Positions 42,519-51,280 of a DNA stretch of 64,000 nucleotides are shown here, in pieces. Numbering within the stretch: position 1 is the stretch's first letter; the number at the start of each line of letters is the position of its first letter. A program made the translations under genes and the position numbers. This DNA is from Prosthecobacter sp. Its GTDB lineage: Bacteria; Verrucomicrobiota; Verrucomicrobiia; Verrucomicrobiales; Verrucomicrobiaceae. The notes below the pieces were generated by a model that ran no database searches, was not told where the DNA came from, and worked only from the letters and a program-made list of their open reading frames with translations. The stretch lies in NCBI RefSeq assembly GCF_034366625.1, contig NZ_JAXMIH010000006.1, positions 1,195,956 through 1,259,955 on the forward strand, read 5' to 3'.

Positions 42519-43148
42519 TCACGTCCCGAAGTACCGGTCTCCCGCGTCACCGAGACCGGGGACGATGTAGCAATGCTCGTTGAGACCATCGTCGATGGCG
42601 GCGGTGATAATGGACACGTCGGGATGGGCGCGCGCCATGGCGGCGAGTCCCTCCGGACAGCTCACGACGCAGATCATGATGATGCGCAGCGCCCCTGCTT
42701 CCTTGAGCTGGCGCGCGGCCTCGCACGCGCTGCCGCCGGTGGCGAGCATGGGATCGAGCAGGAACACGTCCGCCGCGCCGAGGTTGGCGGGCAGATTGGC
42801 ATAGTAGGGCTGCGGCAGGGCGGTCTCCTCGTTCCGCTTGATGCCGACATGCGCGACGATGGCCTCCGGCACGAGCGGCAGGATGCCATCGAGCAGGCCG
42901 AGGCCGGCGCGCAGGATGGGCACGCAGACGAGCGGCCGTGCGAGCTGCACGCCGTGGGTCTGCGTGAGCGGCGTCTGCACGCTGATCTCCTGCACTGGCA
43001 GTTCCCGCGTGGCTTCGAGGAAGAGCATGCGCGCCAGATGGTTCAGATGCCGCCGGAAGTCGTGCGAGGGCGTGCTGACCGCGCGAATGGCCGTGAGATG
43101 GCACTGCGCCAGAGGATGCTGAACGACGACGGGCTGCATGGGGCGCAT
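42519..43148 (-). CDS. upp: Uracil phosphoribosyltransferase
   Basis: 209 aa from ATG at 43148 (MRPMQPVVVQHPL; ATG at 43139 also fits). It converts uracil and PRPP to UMP in pyrimidine salvage. The family blocks are HPLAQCHLTAIRA, FRRHLNHLARMLFLEATRELP, CVPILRAGLGLLDGILPLVPEA and FLLDPMLATGGSACEAARQLK (the PRPP-binding loop), followed by the closing GDAGDRYFGT that is diagnostic of Upp. Size is standard (~208-210). It is divergent from the lipoprotein gene (68 bases). Confidence 0.96.
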   Translation of the reverse strand: MRPMQPVVVQHPLAQCHLTAIRAVSTPSHDFRRHLNHLARMLFLEATRELPVQEISVQTPLTQTHGVQLARPLVCVPILRAGLGLLDGILPLVPEAIVAHVGIKRNEETALPQPYYANLPANLGAADVFLLDPMLATGGSACEAARQLKEAGALRIIMICVVSCPEGLAAMARAHPDVSIITAAIDDGLNEHCYIVPGLGDAGDRYFGT

Positions 43149-43216
43149 TGTGTCGCGTTTGCCTGCGCTGGCAAAGTTTTCCACCACCGGATTGACGTTC
43201 GTGATACGATAGGGGC

Positions 43217-43690
43217 ATGAAAACACGTCTCTGTGCGCTTGCCCTCGGACTCCTTGCACTGTCTTCCTGTGAAACACCCACTGCGCAGGACGGATCGAGC
43301 TACTACTACCCCTCCTCCAATCGGACGCCTCCGCCCGCCAGCACGACGACCACGGCCAGCAACCGCGCGCCGGTGCCCCGAGGCGGTTACGCGCCTGGAT
43401 CGGGACCGACGGCGATGCCACAGGGCAATCAGTTCATGTATCAGCAGAATGAATCCGGCCCGTTCGGCACGCGCAGCACCAGCACGGTGATCCAATCCTC
43501 TGGAGGAGTGCAAAGCTATCAAACCATCGGCGGCATGCCGGTGTATCCCGGCGCGCCGATTCCCGGCTACATGCCCAATCAGCCGTACCTGGGCGCTCCC
43601 ACCTCACAGCAGCCGGTGTACGTGCCCGGTGTCGGCGGCAATCCGGGCTACTACCTCAATCCCAGCACTGGCATGCGCGTGCAGCCTTAG
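43217..43690 (+). CDS. Small lipoprotein, Pro/Tyr/Gly-rich
   Basis: 157 aa. MKTRLCALALGLLALSSCETP is a lipoprotein signal with lipobox LSSC. The mature region has no fold motif: Ser/Thr/Pro-rich (SNRTPPPASTTTTASNRAP), then PGYMPNQPYLGAPTSQQPVYVPGVGGNPGYY. Probably envelope-anchored and flexible; function unknown. The convergent DedA gene overlaps its end by 4 bases. Confidence 0.8.
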   Translation: MKTRLCALALGLLALSSCETPTAQDGSSYYYPSSNRTPPPASTTTTASNRAPVPRGGYAPGSGPTAMPQGNQFMYQQNESGPFGTRSTSTVIQSSGGVQSYQTIGGMPVYPGAPIPGYMPNQPYLGAPTSQQPVYVPGVGGNPGYYLNPSTGMRVQP

Positions 43691-44337
43691 TCCTGGCTGT
43701 TTTGCCTGGCGCGCTTCGCTTCCGCACGGTGCCTGAGCACCTCGATCACGATGGGCAGCACGGAGACGACGATGATGAGCAGGAACACCAGCTTGATGTT
43801 GTTTTTGATGATCGGGATGCTGCCGAGGAAGTAACCGGCGATGCTGAAGCTCAGCACCCAGAACAAGCCGCCGCCGAGGCTGTAGCAGAGGAAGCGGCGG
43901 TAATCCATGCGGCCAAAACCTGCGGTGAAGGGCGCGAACGTGCGCACGATGGGCACGAAGCGGGCGAGGATGATGGCCTTGCCGCCATGCTTCACGAAGA
44001 ACGCCTCGGTCTTGGCGAGGTAGTCACGCTTGAACCAGCGCTGGCCCACGATCCAGCCGCCGGCCTTGCGTCCGATCCAGTAGTTCAAATTGTCGCCGAT
44101 GATCGCGGCGCACATCAGCAGCGGGATGATGTACTCGATGCGCATGAAGCCCTGCGCGGAAAGCGCCCCGACGGCGAACAGCAGCGAATCGCCCGGCAGA
44201 AACGGCATCACCACCAGGCCGGTCTCGCAGAAGATGATCGCGAACAGCAGCCCGTAAATCAGCGCTCCGTGCTCCAGAGCGAAGGTTTGCAGGTGTTTAT
44301 CGACGTGCAGGACGAAATCGAGAAGCTGGGAGATCAT
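43687..44337 (-). CDS. DedA-family membrane protein
   Basis: 216 aa from ATG at 44337 (MISQLLDFVLHVDKHL). Five to six helices. The conserved DedA pattern is FCETGLVVMPFLPGDSLLFAVGALSA, then GDNLNYWIGRKAG and ARFVPIVRTFAPFTAGFGRMDYRRF, with the Glu/Asp and Arg residues needed for undecaprenyl-phosphate or phosphatidyl lipid flipping in family members. It lies in the inner membrane and is convergent with the small lipoprotein. No phage or resistance context. Confidence 0.93.
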   Translation of the reverse strand: MISQLLDFVLHVDKHLQTFALEHGALIYGLLFAIIFCETGLVVMPFLPGDSLLFAVGALSAQGFMRIEYIIPLLMCAAIIGDNLNYWIGRKAGGWIVGQRWFKRDYLAKTEAFFVKHGGKAIILARFVPIVRTFAPFTAGFGRMDYRRFLCYSLGGGLFWVLSFSIAGYFLGSIPIIKNNIKLVFLLIIVVSVLPIVIEVLRHRAEAKRARQNSQD

Positions 44338-44401
44338 GCAGGGCGACTGTCCGGCGTCAGGACGGTGCGGCAAACGAAAACTCATGCCGATCCCGGCATC
44401 T

Positions 44402-44437
44402 CAAACAAAATGGCCGGAGCGTGGTGCTCCGGCCATT
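44402..44437 (-). terminator. Intrinsic terminator after the Met-rich lipoprotein gene
   Basis: AATGGCCGGAGC pairs perfectly with GCTCCGGCCATT around GTGGT (44409-44437). On the minus strand the hairpin is followed by TTTGTTTGA, fitting termination of the gene ending at 44469. Confidence 0.85.
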
Positions 44438-44468
44438 GCGTGTTGAATTTGTGGAACGGTGAGGCGGC

Positions 44469-45248
44469 TTATTTCAGCTCCATCTTCACGGTGCCCTTGC
44501 CTTCGATCTTGATGCCTTCGACGCCTTTGAATTTGTCGGCGGCCTCGGCCATGGAGAGGTTCTGCTCGGCGGACTCCATGAAGCCCATGAAGTTCTCCGG
44601 CTTGTCCATGAGCTTGTCGATCTGCATGTCGAGAACGGTCATCGTGTCACCAGCGAAATGCGTGGCGTCGGAGCTGGCGACGCCGCCCGGGGCCTTGATC
44701 TCGGCGGTCATGCGCATGCCGGCGAACATCGGTTTCATCATGGCCATCTGCGCCATCATCTGCTCCTTCGGCACCGCAGGTTTCTCGGACTTCGGCTTGT
44801 CGGACTTTTTGTCCACCGGCAGTGTCATCGTGAGTGTGGAGCCGTCCAGCGCGAAGGTGGCGGGCTTTTCCTCTTTCCCTTCCTTCGATTTCGCGCCGAA
44901 GGGCGTGTACTTGAGCTTGCGGATATCGGCCACCGCGTAGGTCACCTTCACGCCACCACGACCATCGGGCAGCTTCACGTCTTCGTGTGACTTCACTGTC
45001 ACGCCTTCACCGAGCTGTTTCGCACGCTCTTCGGCTTTCGCCTTGTCGGGAACGAGGTCTTTCATCGAATCGGCTCCGCCAGCGCCGCCGCCCTGCGCCA
45101 TCATGGCCTGGAGCTGAGCGCCGAGCAGCGCGGTTTCTTCGATCGTGGCGGTGCCGTCCTTGTTCACACTGACGACTGATTTGACTTCAAGGCAGGAGGT
45201 CAGGATGAATGACACCGCCGCGAGGAGGAGGAGGTTTGGAATTTTCAT
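44469..45248 (-). CDS. Lipoprotein, Met/Lys-rich, function unknown
   Basis: 259 aa from ATG at 45248. MKIPNLLLLAAVSFILTSCLEVKSVVSVNKDGTATIEET has a lipobox LTSC and then the start VVSVNKDGTATIEET, which I associate with bacterial lipoproteins having a repetitive beta domain, no named family. There are Met-rich helices (QLQAMMAQGG, EQMMAQMAMMKPMFAGM) and a Lys/Ser linker (KKSDKPKSEKP). No catalytic motif is seen. It stops before a terminator and is divergent from the CII-like gene by 128 bases. Confidence 0.75.
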   Translation of the reverse strand: MKIPNLLLLAAVSFILTSCLEVKSVVSVNKDGTATIEETALLGAQLQAMMAQGGGAGGADSMKDLVPDKAKAEERAKQLGEGVTVKSHEDVKLPDGRGGVKVTYAVADIRKLKYTPFGAKSKEGKEEKPATFALDGSTLTMTLPVDKKSDKPKSEKPAVPKEQMMAQMAMMKPMFAGMRMTAEIKAPGGVASSDATHFAGDTMTVLDMQIDKLMDKPENFMGFMESAEQNLSMAEAADKFKGVEGIKIEGKGTVKMELK

Positions 45249-45376
45249 GGGCGTCCAGCTTACGCGGGAGGCGCTTTCTGCTACAAGTCCAAAGATCGCC
45301 GCCGTGTGACATTTGCCATGCCAGAACGGCAAGGATGCTGCTTGCCAAACCGCTCCGCTTCTGAAACAAATCTGGC

Positions 45377-45862
45377 ATGGACTCCCATGAAGTGATCAGC
45401 AAGGCCGTCGAGAACACCAGCTTCAAGGAGGTGGCCGCGCAGATGGGCGTGTCCCTCTCGCTCGCTTACAAATGGTCCCAGCCCGATGAGATGCAGGGCA
45501 GCGGCACCGCGAACCCGCTCGACCGCGTGCGCCAGCTCTTCGAGATCACGCAGGATCCGCAGCTCATCCAGTGGCTCTGCCACAAGGCGAACGGCGTCTT
45601 CGTGCAAAACCCCGCCGGTGGCGGTCCGCGCGGCATGGAACTCATGCCCGCCACGCAGGAGATCGTGCAGCAGTTCGCCGATCTCCTGACTGCGATCAGC
45701 AAGGCCGCCTCCGACAACCGCATCACGATCGAGGAGGCGGAGCACATCCGCAGCGTGTGGGATGAACTGAAGCGCTTCACCGAAGGCTTCGTGCGCCTCT
45801 GCGAGAAAGGCGATTTTGTGCACCTTGCTGAGGAGATCAAAGCCCATCGCGCTGGGAAATAG
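45377..45862 (+). CDS. Phage CII-type DNA-binding protein homologue
   Basis: 161 aa. VISKAVENTSFKEVAAQMGVSLSLAYKWSQP is a helix-turn-helix of the type found in the phage regulatory CII family (PF06892-like), and GTANPLDRVRQLFEITQDPQLIQWLCHKANGVFVQNP matches the rest of that family. The C-terminal helices (ISKAASDNRITIEEAEHIRSVWDELKRF) would mediate dimerisation. No other phage genes surround it, so it may be a domesticated copy. The cupin gene begins 8 bases later. Confidence 0.8.
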   Translation: MDSHEVISKAVENTSFKEVAAQMGVSLSLAYKWSQPDEMQGSGTANPLDRVRQLFEITQDPQLIQWLCHKANGVFVQNPAGGGPRGMELMPATQEIVQQFADLLTAISKAASDNRITIEEAEHIRSVWDELKRFTEGFVRLCEKGDFVHLAEEIKAHRAGK

Positions 45863-45870
45863 CCAATCTC

Positions 45871-46245
45871 ATGATCAAATCACCCACAGGTCCGCTGCTC
45901 GTTCGCCACGAAGGCCACACGCCGCGTGAACGCAGCACCTGCGGCTGGCGGGATCGTCTCATCAGCCGCGAGGACGTCGATCTTTCGCCCGCCGCCTGGG
46001 CGCATGCCGTGGACATCGACGGCGCAAAGCTTCACTACCACAAACGCTCCACCGAGCTCTACTACGTCCTCGACGGCGGCGGTTCCGTCATGCTCGACGG
46101 CGTCGAACAACCCGTCAGCAAAGGCTCCCTCGTCCACATCCCCCCCGGTGTCGTCCACGGCGCCCGCGGCAAGATGCGGGTTCTCGTCGTCGGCATCCCT
46201 GACATCGCGGAGGATGATTATTTTGAGGTGGAAGGGCAGTCGTGA
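45871..46245 (+). CDS. Cupin-domain protein
   Basis: 124 aa, single cupin fold. Motif 1 is LHYHKRSTELYYVLDGGGSVMLDG (HxH with a following Glu and Gly), and motif 2 is GSLVHIPPGVVHGARG with the final His; together a metal-binding cupin site. Catalysis or sensing of a small compound is unassigned. It is probably co-transcribed with the CII-like gene (8-base gap) and followed by a terminator. Confidence 0.85.
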   Translation: MIKSPTGPLLVRHEGHTPRERSTCGWRDRLISREDVDLSPAAWAHAVDIDGAKLHYHKRSTELYYVLDGGGSVMLDGVEQPVSKGSLVHIPPGVVHGARGKMRVLVVGIPDIAEDDYFEVEGQS

Positions 46246-46254
46246 CAACAAAAA

Positions 46255-46280
46255 GCCCGCAGCGATTGCTGCGGGCGTTT
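46255..46280 (+). terminator. Intrinsic terminator before the tRNA
   Basis: GCCCGCAGC (46255-46263) pairs with GCTGCGGGC (46268-46276) around GATT, then GTTT. It separates the cupin gene from the opposite-strand initiator tRNA. Confidence 0.75.
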
Positions 46281-46285
46281 GAAAT

Positions 46286-46362
<77 letters not shown>

Positions 46363-46475
46363 ATTTGATGGAACGAGAGTGTCCGCTCTCTCAGGCGATT
46401 GGCAACCTCTTTTTCCCATTACTTCACCGCTTGTGCTGCAACATCGGATGCGGCCTCTCGTTTGCTGCATCCCTC

Positions 46476-47312
46476 ATGAAAATCATCGCTTCCACTCTCG
46501 CCTTCGCCCTGACCGGCATCGCCGCCTTCGCTGCGGACCCCAAACCGGCTGCTCCGGCGGCTGAAAAGCCCTCGCCCATCGGTTACTCGGACACGCCGGT
46601 GATTCCCGGCACGCAGTGGAAGGTGCATGACATCGACCGTCCACGCCCGAATGCCGTGGCCCCTGGCGAAAAACCCGGCGCACCACCTTCGGATGCGATC
46701 GTGATTTTCGACGGCACCAACACGGACGCCCTCCAGGCGAAGGAGAAGGACGCCAAGGGCAAGGAAACCGGCAAGATCATTCCGTGCCCGTGGCCGGTGG
46801 ACAGCGGAGTGATGATGATTTCCGGCGGCGACTGCTGGACGAAGCAGGAATTCGCGAGCTGCCAGCTTCACTTGGAGTGGATGAGTGAGCCGAACACGAA
46901 GGGCAATTCGCAGAAGAAGGGCAACGCCGGCGTGTTTTTCATGGACCGCTACGAATCCCAGATGCTCGACTGCGACAACAACCCGACCTACGCCGACGGC
47001 ATGACCGGCGGTGTTTACGGCCAGACGCCGCCGCTGGTGAACGCCGTGCGCCCCGCCGGCCAGTGGCAGGTCTATGACATCATCTTCACCGCCCCCAAAC
47101 TGGAAGGCGGCAAGGTCGTGGAGCCGGCCTACATCACCACCTTCGTGAACGGCATCTGCGTGCAGAACCACACGAAGATCATGGGCCCGACGAAGCACAA
47201 ACAGGTCACTGATTACACCGGCGAATTCCCTGAGAAGGCGCCGATCCGCATCCAAGATCATAAAAACGACCCGCCGGTGCGTCTGCGGAACGTGTGGATC
47301 AGACCGCTCTGA
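46476..47312 (+). CDS. Secreted DUF1080-family protein
   Basis: 278 aa from ATG at 46476. Signal peptide MKIIASTLAFALTGIAAFA. DUF1080 (3-keto-disaccharide hydrolase-like) concanavalin fold: DAIVIFDGTNTDALQAK starts it, then SGGDCWTKQEFASCQLHLEWMSE, NAGVFFMDRYESQMLDC, GQWQVYDIIFTAPKL and APIRIQDHKNDPPVRLRNVWIRPL. The complete conserved ends suggest an intact domain acting on periplasmic glycans. It is preceded by the tRNA on the other strand and followed by a terminator. Confidence 0.9.
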   Translation: MKIIASTLAFALTGIAAFAADPKPAAPAAEKPSPIGYSDTPVIPGTQWKVHDIDRPRPNAVAPGEKPGAPPSDAIVIFDGTNTDALQAKEKDAKGKETGKIIPCPWPVDSGVMMISGGDCWTKQEFASCQLHLEWMSEPNTKGNSQKKGNAGVFFMDRYESQMLDCDNNPTYADGMTGGVYGQTPPLVNAVRPAGQWQVYDIIFTAPKLEGGKVVEPAYITTFVNGICVQNHTKIMGPTKHKQVTDYTGEFPEKAPIRIQDHKNDPPVRLRNVWIRPL

Positions 47313-47336
47313 TTTTTCCAGCGAGGACTTTTGCAC

Positions 47337-47374
47337 AAGGTCGGGGAGCTGCACTCTCCGGCCTTGTTGCTTTT
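47337..47374 (+). terminator. Probable intrinsic terminator after DUF1080 gene
   Basis: AAGGTCGGGGAG pairs with CTCTCCGGCCTT (two G-T pairs) around CTGCA; GTTGCTTTTAT follows. Confidence 0.55.
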
Positions 47375-47392
47375 ATGCGATAAGCATCAAGC

Positions 47393-48493
47393 TTGGTGAA
47401 GTTAAAAAGCCACTCCGCTGTCATCGCCTTGCCTCTTTCTTTCTTCTACAACCGTCTCGCTAAAGCTGTGTTGGTGGACAGCGGTTTTGCGGCCTTCGCA
47501 CGCACCCGGCATCCTTCGAGAGCTGCGATTTTGACTTTTCATGGCCTTTGTGAGACTGCGGACGATGCCGACAGCCTTGAATGGTATCTGCATCTGCCGA
47601 TGGACATCTTTGAAGGCATTTGCAGGCTTCTAAGGGACGAATTCCGGGTTGTTCGGTTGTCAGACCTGATTGACGCGCATGCTCGTGGCGTTCGTTTGCC
47701 CGACAATGCGGTGGTCATCACCTTTGACGACGGTTTTGCCTCCAATCACGCGCTGGCCTATCCCATTTTGCGAAAGTTTGGCCTGCCAGCCACCATCCAT
47801 GTCGCCACCGGGTTTCTTGCCGGGGAGGATGTGTTGTGGTTCCAACGCGTGGATCTGGCATTGAGCCGCACGCAGAAACCGCAGCTCGATTTCAAGATCA
47901 ACGGCAAGCTTCTGAGCCTGCGGTTTGGCAATCACGCGCAACGCCTGCAATCGCTCTTATGCCTGATGCCGGAATTCAAACGCTTACCCGATGTCGAACT
48001 GCGTCGAGAGGTGGACCGACTTGAAGCGGCATTGGAGGTCAAAAAGCCGCAGGTCGGGGATCTTCCAGAACGGATGCGCCCGATGTCCTGGGACATGGCG
48101 AGGGAAATGTCCGCCAGTGGTCAGATCGAGATCGGGGGACATACTATGACGCATCCGATTTTGGCACGATGCGATGCCGCCACGATGCGCACGGAAATCG
48201 TTACATGTCGCGACCGCATTCATGATGAGCTTGGGAAACCACCCGTCAGCTTCGCTTATCCGAACGGCACGGCAGATGATTTCACCTGTGAAACGATGAA
48301 TATAGTGCGGGAAGCCGGGTTCAAAGCCGCCTGTTCGATGATTGAGGCGCGTGTTGATGAGCAGACGTCCGCCTTTCGGCTTCCTCGCTATGGTGCTCCT
48401 TGTTCTTCTTGGTGGGCTAATGCCGTGGTCTCCGGGGTGTTTGAAACATTTCAGGAATGGAAAAGCCGGTTCAAAATGCTGTCGCAGACATGA
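47393..48493 (+). CDS. Polysaccharide deacetylase (NodB domain), copy 1
   Basis: Up to 366 aa. No ATG exists; starts are TTG 47393, GTG 47396 or TTG 47429. Alignment to the downstream paralogue (MPLAL... at 50213) favours TTG 47429 (LPLSF). NodB fold: AAILTFHGL, VVITFDDGFASNHALAYPIL (metal-binding Asp-Asp), IGGHTMTHPILAR (His pair) and SFAYPNGTADDFTCET. It removes acetyl groups from a polysaccharide or glycolipid. ATGA overlap with the next glycosyltransferase (48490). The LWFQRVDLALSR region is shared with the paralogue and marks a subfamily. Confidence 0.88.
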   Translation: MVKLKSHSAVIALPLSFFYNRLAKAVLVDSGFAAFARTRHPSRAAILTFHGLCETADDADSLEWYLHLPMDIFEGICRLLRDEFRVVRLSDLIDAHARGVRLPDNAVVITFDDGFASNHALAYPILRKFGLPATIHVATGFLAGEDVLWFQRVDLALSRTQKPQLDFKINGKLLSLRFGNHAQRLQSLLCLMPEFKRLPDVELRREVDRLEAALEVKKPQVGDLPERMRPMSWDMAREMSASGQIEIGGHTMTHPILARCDAATMRTEIVTCRDRIHDELGKPPVSFAYPNGTADDFTCETMNIVREAGFKAACSMIEARVDEQTSAFRLPRYGAPCSSWWANAVVSGVFETFQEWKSRFKMLSQT

Positions 48494-49668
48494 AGATGGA
48501 CGTTTCCAGCGCTGAGGGCAGAGACATGCGTCCCACCATACTCCATTACACTTTCCACCTCGGCGGTGGTGGAGCCGAGGCGATGCTGATGAACCTGGTC
48601 GAAAAGCTCGACCCCTCGCGGTTTCGCAGTGTTGTGGTGGCCGTCAATACCACACCGTGGCCGGATTTGGTGCAGCGTCTCGTCGCAGCGGGAGTGACGC
48701 TGCATTCCTTGGAAAGCCTCTCGTTTGGTTCATTTGCCAGACTGTGTGCCATTTTGCGCGCAGAGAGGCCTGATATCGTGCAAACTTGGATACAACAGTC
48801 TGATTTTGTCGGAGGCTGGGCCGCCCGGCTGGCGGGAGTTCCGAAAGTCATCTGGAGCATCCACACGCTGGAGACATTTCACGACCCAAAGGAAAGCCGG
48901 TTCATGATTGCCTCCCTGCGCTGGGCGCTGGTCATTAGTTCTCGTTTTATTCCGAGCCGAATCATCTCCTGTTCCGCGGCTGCTATCGAAACGCATGCAG
49001 CCATGGGCTATCCACGTTCTAAAATGCACTGGATTCCCAATGGCATCGATACTGAACGATTTATCCCTGATGCAAAGGCCGCATTTGCTACCCGTGCGGA
49101 ATTGCAACTGCCATCAGATGTGCCGGTGATCGGCTTTGCAGGGCGTTTTCACGGAGCCAAAGATCTGACCACTTTTTTGCGTGCGACAGCTTTGTTGCAG
49201 TCGCGCATTCCTAGAGCGTATTTTTTGCTCTGCGGTGGTCTGGAGTCTGATTTGAGCGATAAGGAGCGTGCAGCCTTCGCATTGCTGCCGTCTCCTGGCC
49301 AGGTGCGCTTCGAGGCGTTTCGCACGGATCCTTGGTGCATCTATCCGGCGTTGGATGTTTATTCGCTTTCCTCACGCAGTGAAGCATGCCCCATGAGCAT
49401 TATTGAAGCGATGTCCTGCGGTGTGCCTTGTGTGGCCACGGACGTTGGGGATTGCGCGTTTCTGCTCGAAGGTGCTGGCTGTGTCGTGCCTGCGGGTGAT
49501 TCGGAAGCGCTCGCGAATGCCTGGGAACAAACATTGCGACCAGGTAGGGAGTCAAAAAACGAAAACGCCACACGGTTGCGTTCGCGAGTGCAGGAGCGCT
49601 TCAGTATCGCACAAGCAATCGGCAGCTATGCAGAGACCTATTTGCGGCTGCTGGGCAAGTGGAAATAA
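48490..49668 (+). CDS. Glycosyltransferase family 4, copy 1
   Basis: 392 aa from ATG at 48490 (ATGA overlap with the deacetylase stop). GT-B fold: ILHYTFHLGGGGAEAMLMNLVEKLDPSRFRSVVV is the N-terminal Gly-rich acceptor site. IISCSAAAIETHAAMGYPRSKMHWIPNGID follows, and the C-terminal nucleotide-sugar half has VIGFAGRFHGAKDLTTFLRATALL and SSRSEACPMSIIEAMSCGVPCVATDVGDCAFLL (EX7E motif region). It transfers an unknown sugar in exopolysaccharide or glycan assembly. The paralogue at 51277-52533 is very similar in these blocks. It is followed by a 544-base AT-richer gap. Confidence 0.93.
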   Translation: MKMDVSSAEGRDMRPTILHYTFHLGGGGAEAMLMNLVEKLDPSRFRSVVVAVNTTPWPDLVQRLVAAGVTLHSLESLSFGSFARLCAILRAERPDIVQTWIQQSDFVGGWAARLAGVPKVIWSIHTLETFHDPKESRFMIASLRWALVISSRFIPSRIISCSAAAIETHAAMGYPRSKMHWIPNGIDTERFIPDAKAAFATRAELQLPSDVPVIGFAGRFHGAKDLTTFLRATALLQSRIPRAYFLLCGGLESDLSDKERAAFALLPSPGQVRFEAFRTDPWCIYPALDVYSLSSRSEACPMSIIEAMSCGVPCVATDVGDCAFLLEGAGCVVPAGDSEALANAWEQTLRPGRESKNENATRLRSRVQERFSIAQAIGSYAETYLRLLGKWK

Positions 49669-50212
49669 GTGGTCCAAAGCAGCTCGAAGGGAAGTCCTCT
49701 GACACGGTTGTGAAAATGCTACAGCATGGGCTTTTGGAGGGTCGCACGTTGCCCTACATCATCGTGGCGCGCATAGATTGTACGCCCAAGGCGGCCGCCG
49801 CCTCATCGAGGTGTCCGGTAACACCTACTGCATTTTGGCTTCGCGCCGCCCCACGGCGCTCACTTCCCTGCAGGAACAATCATCCGCAGACGAGCACGCC
49901 AATCAGTGCTCTACATCGCCCCAATCTGGGTAAGAGCAAAAAGCACAATCCCTTGATGGGCAGTGTTTTGGAGTGGCGAAAACGAACTTCGTCGAAATTG
50001 ACCTACGTTCACCCGTCTCCGCCACAAGCGAACTCCAGTTCTCAGCCCACTTTGGAGCCAAGATAATTATACAGTAATTATGATTATTCTATTGAAGTTA
50101 ACAAATCGGCTCCTAAAGTATGGAGAATCGCTTTGTTTTATCAATTTCCATAACCACAATCGCCGCCAGCTTTCTAAGCTGACGACGTCATCCCTCAGCC
50201 GTCTTTTGGATC
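49669..50212 (+). other. Gap with no supported gene; partly AT-rich
   Basis: 544 bases between the two deacetylase/glycosyltransferase pairs. Bases ~50040-50160 are clearly lower in GC than surroundings (e.g. ataattatacagtaattatg). A frame of about 70 codons at 49737-49940 (reading GGSHVALHHRGAHRLYAQ...) has a protein-like appearance but no start or recognised motif, so it may be a gene remnant. The duplicated pair on either side suggests a recombination junction. Confidence 0.4.
50052..50080 (+). promoter_or_regulatory. Candidate sigma-70-like promoter for second EPS segment
   Basis: TTGGAG (50052-50057) and TAATTA (50075-50080) with a 17-base spacer, about 130 bases before the second deacetylase. 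AT-rich sequences follow. The match is approximate. Confidence 0.3.
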
Positions 50213-51280
50213 ATGCCGCTCGCCCTTCACTCGCGCGCCATCAAAGCCGCCGCCCTCGTCGGCAGCGGTCTTGCGTCCTTCGCGCGGACGCGCCGTGCCT
50301 CGGAAGCTACGATTCTGGCCTTCCATGGCTTATGCGAAGACGCCGGTGATCCTGACATCCTCGACTGGACACTGCACCTGCCGGTCTCGGTCTTCCGCAG
50401 CATCTGCGCCTTGCTGGCAGCGGATTACAAGGTGGTTTCACTGGCGGATCTCATCGAGGCCAGGACGAAACGCACCCGGCTGCCGGACAATGCCGTCGTC
50501 ATCACCTTCGACGACGGCTACGCCTCGAACTACGAACTGGCGTACCCAATCCTGAAGGAGTTCGATCTCCATGCCACGATCTTCGTCGCCACGGGGTTTC
50601 TTGATGGCGAGGACATGCTGTGGTTCCAGCGGGTGGATCTGGCCTTGGGACGTACGCGGAAGCAACTGATCGACTGGAAGATCAACAACAAGAAGCTCCG
50701 TCTCTACCTCGGCACGCGTGAGCTGCGCCAGCAGTCCCTCGTGCGCCTAATGCCCGAACTCAAAGAACTGCCTGACACGGACCTGCTCCGAGAGGTGGAC
50801 CGCCTGGAAGAGGCGCTCGAAGTCTCCTCGCCCACGCTGGCGGACCTTCCCACTCCCATGTGTCCGATGACTTGGGAAATGGCCTGTGACATGTCCCTCA
50901 GCGGTCATGTAGACATCGGCGGGCACACCCATACCCATCCGATTCTCGCACGTTGTGACTCCATGGCCATGCGTGCTGAGATTTCCGCCTGCCGTGACCG
51001 CATCCGGGCGGAAATCGGCGATTTGCCCGCCACTTTTGCCTACCCGAACGGCAGTGCTGACGACTTCACGCGCGAAACCATGCTACTGGTGCGCGAGGCG
51101 GGCTTCAAGGCCGCCTGCACCACCATCTCCGGCCGTGTGAACAACGATGTCTCTCTCTTCCAACTCCCACGCTACGGGTCACCAGAATCCGTGTGGGAGG
51201 CGGAGGCCACCGTTTCCGGGGCTTTTGAAACGCTCAAAGAATGGAGGCAGAGCTGCCTGAAGGCGATGTCGATGATATGA
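50213..51280 (+). CDS. Polysaccharide deacetylase (NodB domain), copy 2
   Basis: 355 aa from ATG at 50213. EATILAFHGL, VVITFDDGYASNYELAYPIL (metal Asp-Asp), IGGHTHTHPILAR and FAYPNGSADDFTRETM are the same four NodB motifs as copy 1, in the same order; VRLMPELKELPDTDLLREVDRLEEAL is also shared. It is thus a tandem paralogue of 47393-48493. The stop TGA is overlapped by the ATG of the next glycosyltransferase (51277). Function: deacetylation of a growing exopolysaccharide or lipid-linked sugar, in cytoplasm or membrane side (no signal peptide). Confidence 0.93.
   Translation: MPLALHSRAIKAAALVGSGLASFARTRRASEATILAFHGLCEDAGDPDILDWTLHLPVSVFRSICALLAADYKVVSLADLIEARTKRTRLPDNAVVITFDDGYASNYELAYPILKEFDLHATIFVATGFLDGEDMLWFQRVDLALGRTRKQLIDWKINNKKLRLYLGTRELRQQSLVRLMPELKELPDTDLLREVDRLEEALEVSSPTLADLPTPMCPMTWEMACDMSLSGHVDIGGHTHTHPILARCDSMAMRAEISACRDRIRAEIGDLPATFAYPNGSADDFTRETMLLVREAGFKAACTTISGRVNNDVSLFQLPRYGSPESVWEAEATVSGAFETLKEWRQSCLKAMSMI

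Noticed and set aside
49659..50066. 135-codon frame after the first glycosyltransferase
   Set aside because: It starts inside the end of the glycosyltransferase gene, and its protein is low complexity without motifs.
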